A stretch of DNA of 8,276 bases from positions 1 to 8,276 of the forward strand of contig DIJY01000027.1 of the NCBI GenBank assembly GCA_002421405.1, read 5' to 3'. A program made the position numbers and the translations under genes. Shown here in pieces: positions 7,084 to 8,276 of this stretch. The notes under the pieces were generated by a model. It saw only the letters and a list, made by a program, of their open reading frames with translations. It made no database searches and had not been told where the DNA came from. Source of the stretch: Caryophanales bacterium UBA5632. GTDB lineage: Bacteria; Bacillota_I; Bacilli_A; Izemoplasmatales; Hujiaoplasmataceae. The stretch's first letter is position 1. Every line of letters starts with the position of its first letter.

Positions 7084-7101
7084 CAAGAAATATTATTCTT
7101 G
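7084..7101 (+). promoter_or_regulatory. Hairpin directly before the small ORF's Shine-Dalgarno
   Basis: CAAGAA (7084-7089) pairs perfectly with TTCTTG (7096-7101) around ATATTA, ending two bases before GGAGG. In RNA it could tune access to the ribosome binding site; in DNA it could be a small operator. Confidence 0.3.
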
Positions 7102-7116
7102 TGGAGGTGACTAATT

Positions 7117-7176
7117 GTGTATTTTTTCAAATTCAACTGTATTTTTCTGTTGTTGATGTTCAAAGCTAATACTTGA
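7117..7176 (+). CDS. Tiny hydrophobic ORF (19 codons) with strong ribosome binding site
   Basis: GGAGGTGA (7103-7110), a near-perfect Shine-Dalgarno, is followed nine bases on by GTG (7117). The 19-residue product, MYFFKFNCIFLLLMFKANT, is mostly hydrophobic with Lys near both ends, like a small membrane peptide. An overlapping TTG at 7115, seven bases after GGAGG, would instead give a 13-residue peptide in another frame. A strong + strand terminator begins three bases after the stop, so the unit looks like a complete small transcript. A hairpin, CAAGAA-N6-TTCTTG (7084-7101), sits directly before the ribosome binding site. It could be a type I toxin-like peptide, a leader peptide, or the 3' rest of a lost gene. 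I recognise no family. Confidence 0.35.
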   Translation: MYFFKFNCIFLLLMFKANT

Positions 7177-7178
7177 AC

Positions 7179-7211
7179 AAAGCGATGACCTTATGATCAT
7201 CGCTTTTTGTT
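7179..7211 (+). terminator. Strong, probably bidirectional terminator
   Basis: AAAGCGATGA (7179-7188) pairs perfectly with TCATCGCTTT (7197-7206) around an eight-base loop, and the + strand continues TTTTTGTTT. It ends the small + strand ORF, and in the other direction (TTTGTT after the stem) it can also serve the LD-carboxypeptidase gene whose stop is at 7213. Confidence 0.85.
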
Positions 7212-7212
7212 T

Positions 7213-8211
7213 CTATTTAATGAAATCAGATACGAGCGTAAGCGTTTGAGCATCCGCATCCAGCGTCACATCACAACCAATCGGAAGGGTAAGCATGGGA
7301 TGGGTATGAGCACAATCAAAGTCCGCTAAGATAGGGAAGGTGGGTTCACCAATCACTTCCAACAAGAGTTCATAAGGTTTACGACCAGTATCCATGTCCT
7401 TGAATAATTCATGTTTACCCAGGATCAAACCACCGATGATATCGAATATTCCATTCACTTTGAGATGTGCAAAGTTACGCTCTAGGGTTGCGATGTCTTT
7501 TAGCGAATCCTCGATGAGCAAAATATCCCCAGCCTTGATTTCAGGCATGTAGGCACTGCCCCAGATGCCACCCATGGTATTGAGATTGCCACCGATCAAT
7601 CGTCCTGTATGCTTACCGGAATGAACCGTAATGAGCGTGTTAGGGGTGCCCTGTTTGGAGCGATCTTGTTTCGCCCAATCGATGTATTCCTCTGTCCAAA
7701 GGGAGGGTGTAGGTAAAGTGTATGGCAAAGCTGTTTCACCTGATACGATCGCATGGAAATACTCAAAAGTTTCCTCTACATAAGGCGGAAATTCGCCGAA
7801 TGATGCGACCATGGCAGGACCATAATAAGTCGTCAAACCCGTCTTCGCATAGATGCCCAAAAGCAGTGCCGTCACATCGGAATAACCCACAAAGATCTTT
7901 GGATCTTTTTTAATGGCCTCATAATCCAAATAGGGCAATAAGGAATTTGAATTCATCCCACCAATAGTGGATAGTATACATTGAACTTCAGGATCCCGTA
8001 TCAAGGCATTCAACTCATCAACACGCTCTTGTATGGAACCTGAGCGATAGAAATCACGTTTGTGTGTCAAAGAACCTTCTTTGATGCGATAGCCTTTGGC
8101 CTCAAGAAAAGCCTTGGCACGCGCATAGCGTTCTTTCGCAAAGACAGTGGCTGCTGCGGAAGGGGAATAGATCGCGATGAGATCTCCTTTTTGTAAACGT
8201 TGTGCAAACAT
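7213..8211 (-). CDS. S66 family LD-carboxypeptidase / MccF-like serine peptidase
   Basis: A serine peptidase of family S66, whose members either trim the terminal D-alanine from murein tetrapeptides (LD-carboxypeptidase, LdcA) or cleave microcin C-type toxic aminoacyl nucleotides (MccF). The protein has 332 residues, a usual length, from the ATG at 8211, chosen because GGGAG lies seven bases before it (8223-8219). The ATG at 8238 overlaps the -10 box and cannot be the start. Visible landmarks are LQKGDLIAIYSPS (6-18), STIGGMNSNSLLPYLDY (81-97), VGYSD with nucleophile Ser111, RLIGGNLNTMGGIWGS (204-219), LLIEDS with Glu234, and AHTHPMLTLPIG with the catalytic His at 302. The Ser-Glu-His triad is complete. 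There is no signal peptide, so it acts in the cytoplasm, in murein recycling or self-immunity; sequence alone does not decide which. Its DNA is visibly richer in G+C than the Abi and res genes, suggesting core genome next to the island. Confidence 0.93.
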   Translation of the reverse strand: MFAQRLQKGDLIAIYSPSAAATVFAKERYARAKAFLEAKGYRIKEGSLTHKRDFYRSGSIQERVDELNALIRDPEVQCILSTIGGMNSNSLLPYLDYEAIKKDPKIFVGYSDVTALLLGIYAKTGLTTYYGPAMVASFGEFPPYVEETFEYFHAIVSGETALPYTLPTPSLWTEEYIDWAKQDRSKQGTPNTLITVHSGKHTGRLIGGNLNTMGGIWGSAYMPEIKAGDILLIEDSLKDIATLERNFAHLKVNGIFDIIGGLILGKHELFKDMDTGRKPYELLLEVIGEPTFPILADFDCAHTHPMLTLPIGCDVTLDADAQTLTLVSDFIK

Positions 8212-8236
8212 AAGATATCTCCCTATTTTTATAGAC

Positions 8237-8264
8237 ATTATAACGGATAAAAATGTCGCTTCAC
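8237..8264 (-). promoter_or_regulatory. Promoter of the LD-carboxypeptidase gene
   Basis: A perfect -10 TATAAT (8242-8237) is preceded after 16 bases by GTGAAG (8264-8259), which keeps the TGA core of a -35. Transcription would begin near 8230, a leader of about 19 bases before the ATG at 8211. The -35 lies inside the loop of an upstream hairpin. Confidence 0.55.
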
Positions 8265-8271
8265 AGGCGAC
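8249..8271 (-). terminator. Likely terminator of an off-window gene
   Basis: GTCGC (8271-8267, minus strand) pairs with GCGAC (8259-8255) around a seven-base loop and is followed by ATTTTT. It would end a minus-strand gene lying to the right of the window. The + direction ends in CTTTC at the window edge, so bidirectional use cannot be judged. Confidence 0.5.
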
Positions 8272-8276
8272 CTTTC

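Noticed and set aside
7722..7913. 63-codon + strand frame opposite the LD-carboxypeptidase
   Set aside because: Opposite conserved peptidase sequence, with no ribosome binding site or recognisable domain.
8236..8238. ATG at 8238 as the start of the LD-carboxypeptidase
   Set aside because: It overlaps the TATAAT box, and a good Shine-Dalgarno lies between it and the ATG at 8211.
1..8276. CRISPR array, tRNA or rRNA gene, complete insertion sequence
   Set aside because: I saw no regularly spaced repeats, no cloverleaf with an acceptor end, no rRNA-like blocks and no transposase with terminal inverted repeats.

Overview
The window looks like part of a phage-defence or stress island in a low-G+C, Gram-positive-type bacterium (Bacillota or a close relative). 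The evidence is AT-rich coding sequence, several TTG/GTG starts paired with purine-rich ribosome binding sites, and gene families common in Firmicutes. TGA is used as a real stop (second gene, Abi gene) and Trp is read from TGG, so the code is standard (table 11), not the Mycoplasma code. I cannot name the genus.

Left part (1-3818, + strand): the res subunit of a type III restriction-modification system, cut at its 5' end by the window edge. It is followed after a 51-base gap by a 310-residue protein that I read as a degenerate PD-(D/E)XK nuclease-like protein. The matching mod (methyltransferase) gene is not in the window and would be expected upstream.

Middle part (3819-5917): a 258-base gap that may hold a decayed minus-strand reading frame. 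Next is a short, apparently N-terminally truncated Abi_2/HEPN-like gene. Between it and the next gene, the minus strand carries an extended -10 promoter, a run of hairpins and a U-tract terminator, as expected for a small RNA gene of about 65 nt. Then comes a + strand gene joining an ADP-ribose-binding macro domain to a C-terminal XRE-like helical domain.

Right part (5918-8276): a full-length Abi_2 family (AbiD/AbiF-like) HEPN protein on the minus strand with its own promoter and a strong terminator. Divergent from it is a tiny + strand ORF with a near-perfect Shine-Dalgarno and a strong terminator. Last is a visibly more G+C-rich minus-strand gene for an S66 LD-carboxypeptidase/MccF-like serine peptidase, which is probably core genome beyond the island edge.

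How the genes may work together: Res (with an off-window Mod) cuts foreign DNA and the PD-(D/E)XK-like protein may be its accessory. The Abi_2 proteins carry the RX4H motif of HEPN ribonucleases and may act by abortive infection. The macro-XRE protein may sense or remove ADP-ribose signals. A functional link among these is inference from clustering only. The two most novel-looking items are the unannotated small-RNA-like unit at about 4558-4660 and the small hydrophobic ORF at 7117-7176.
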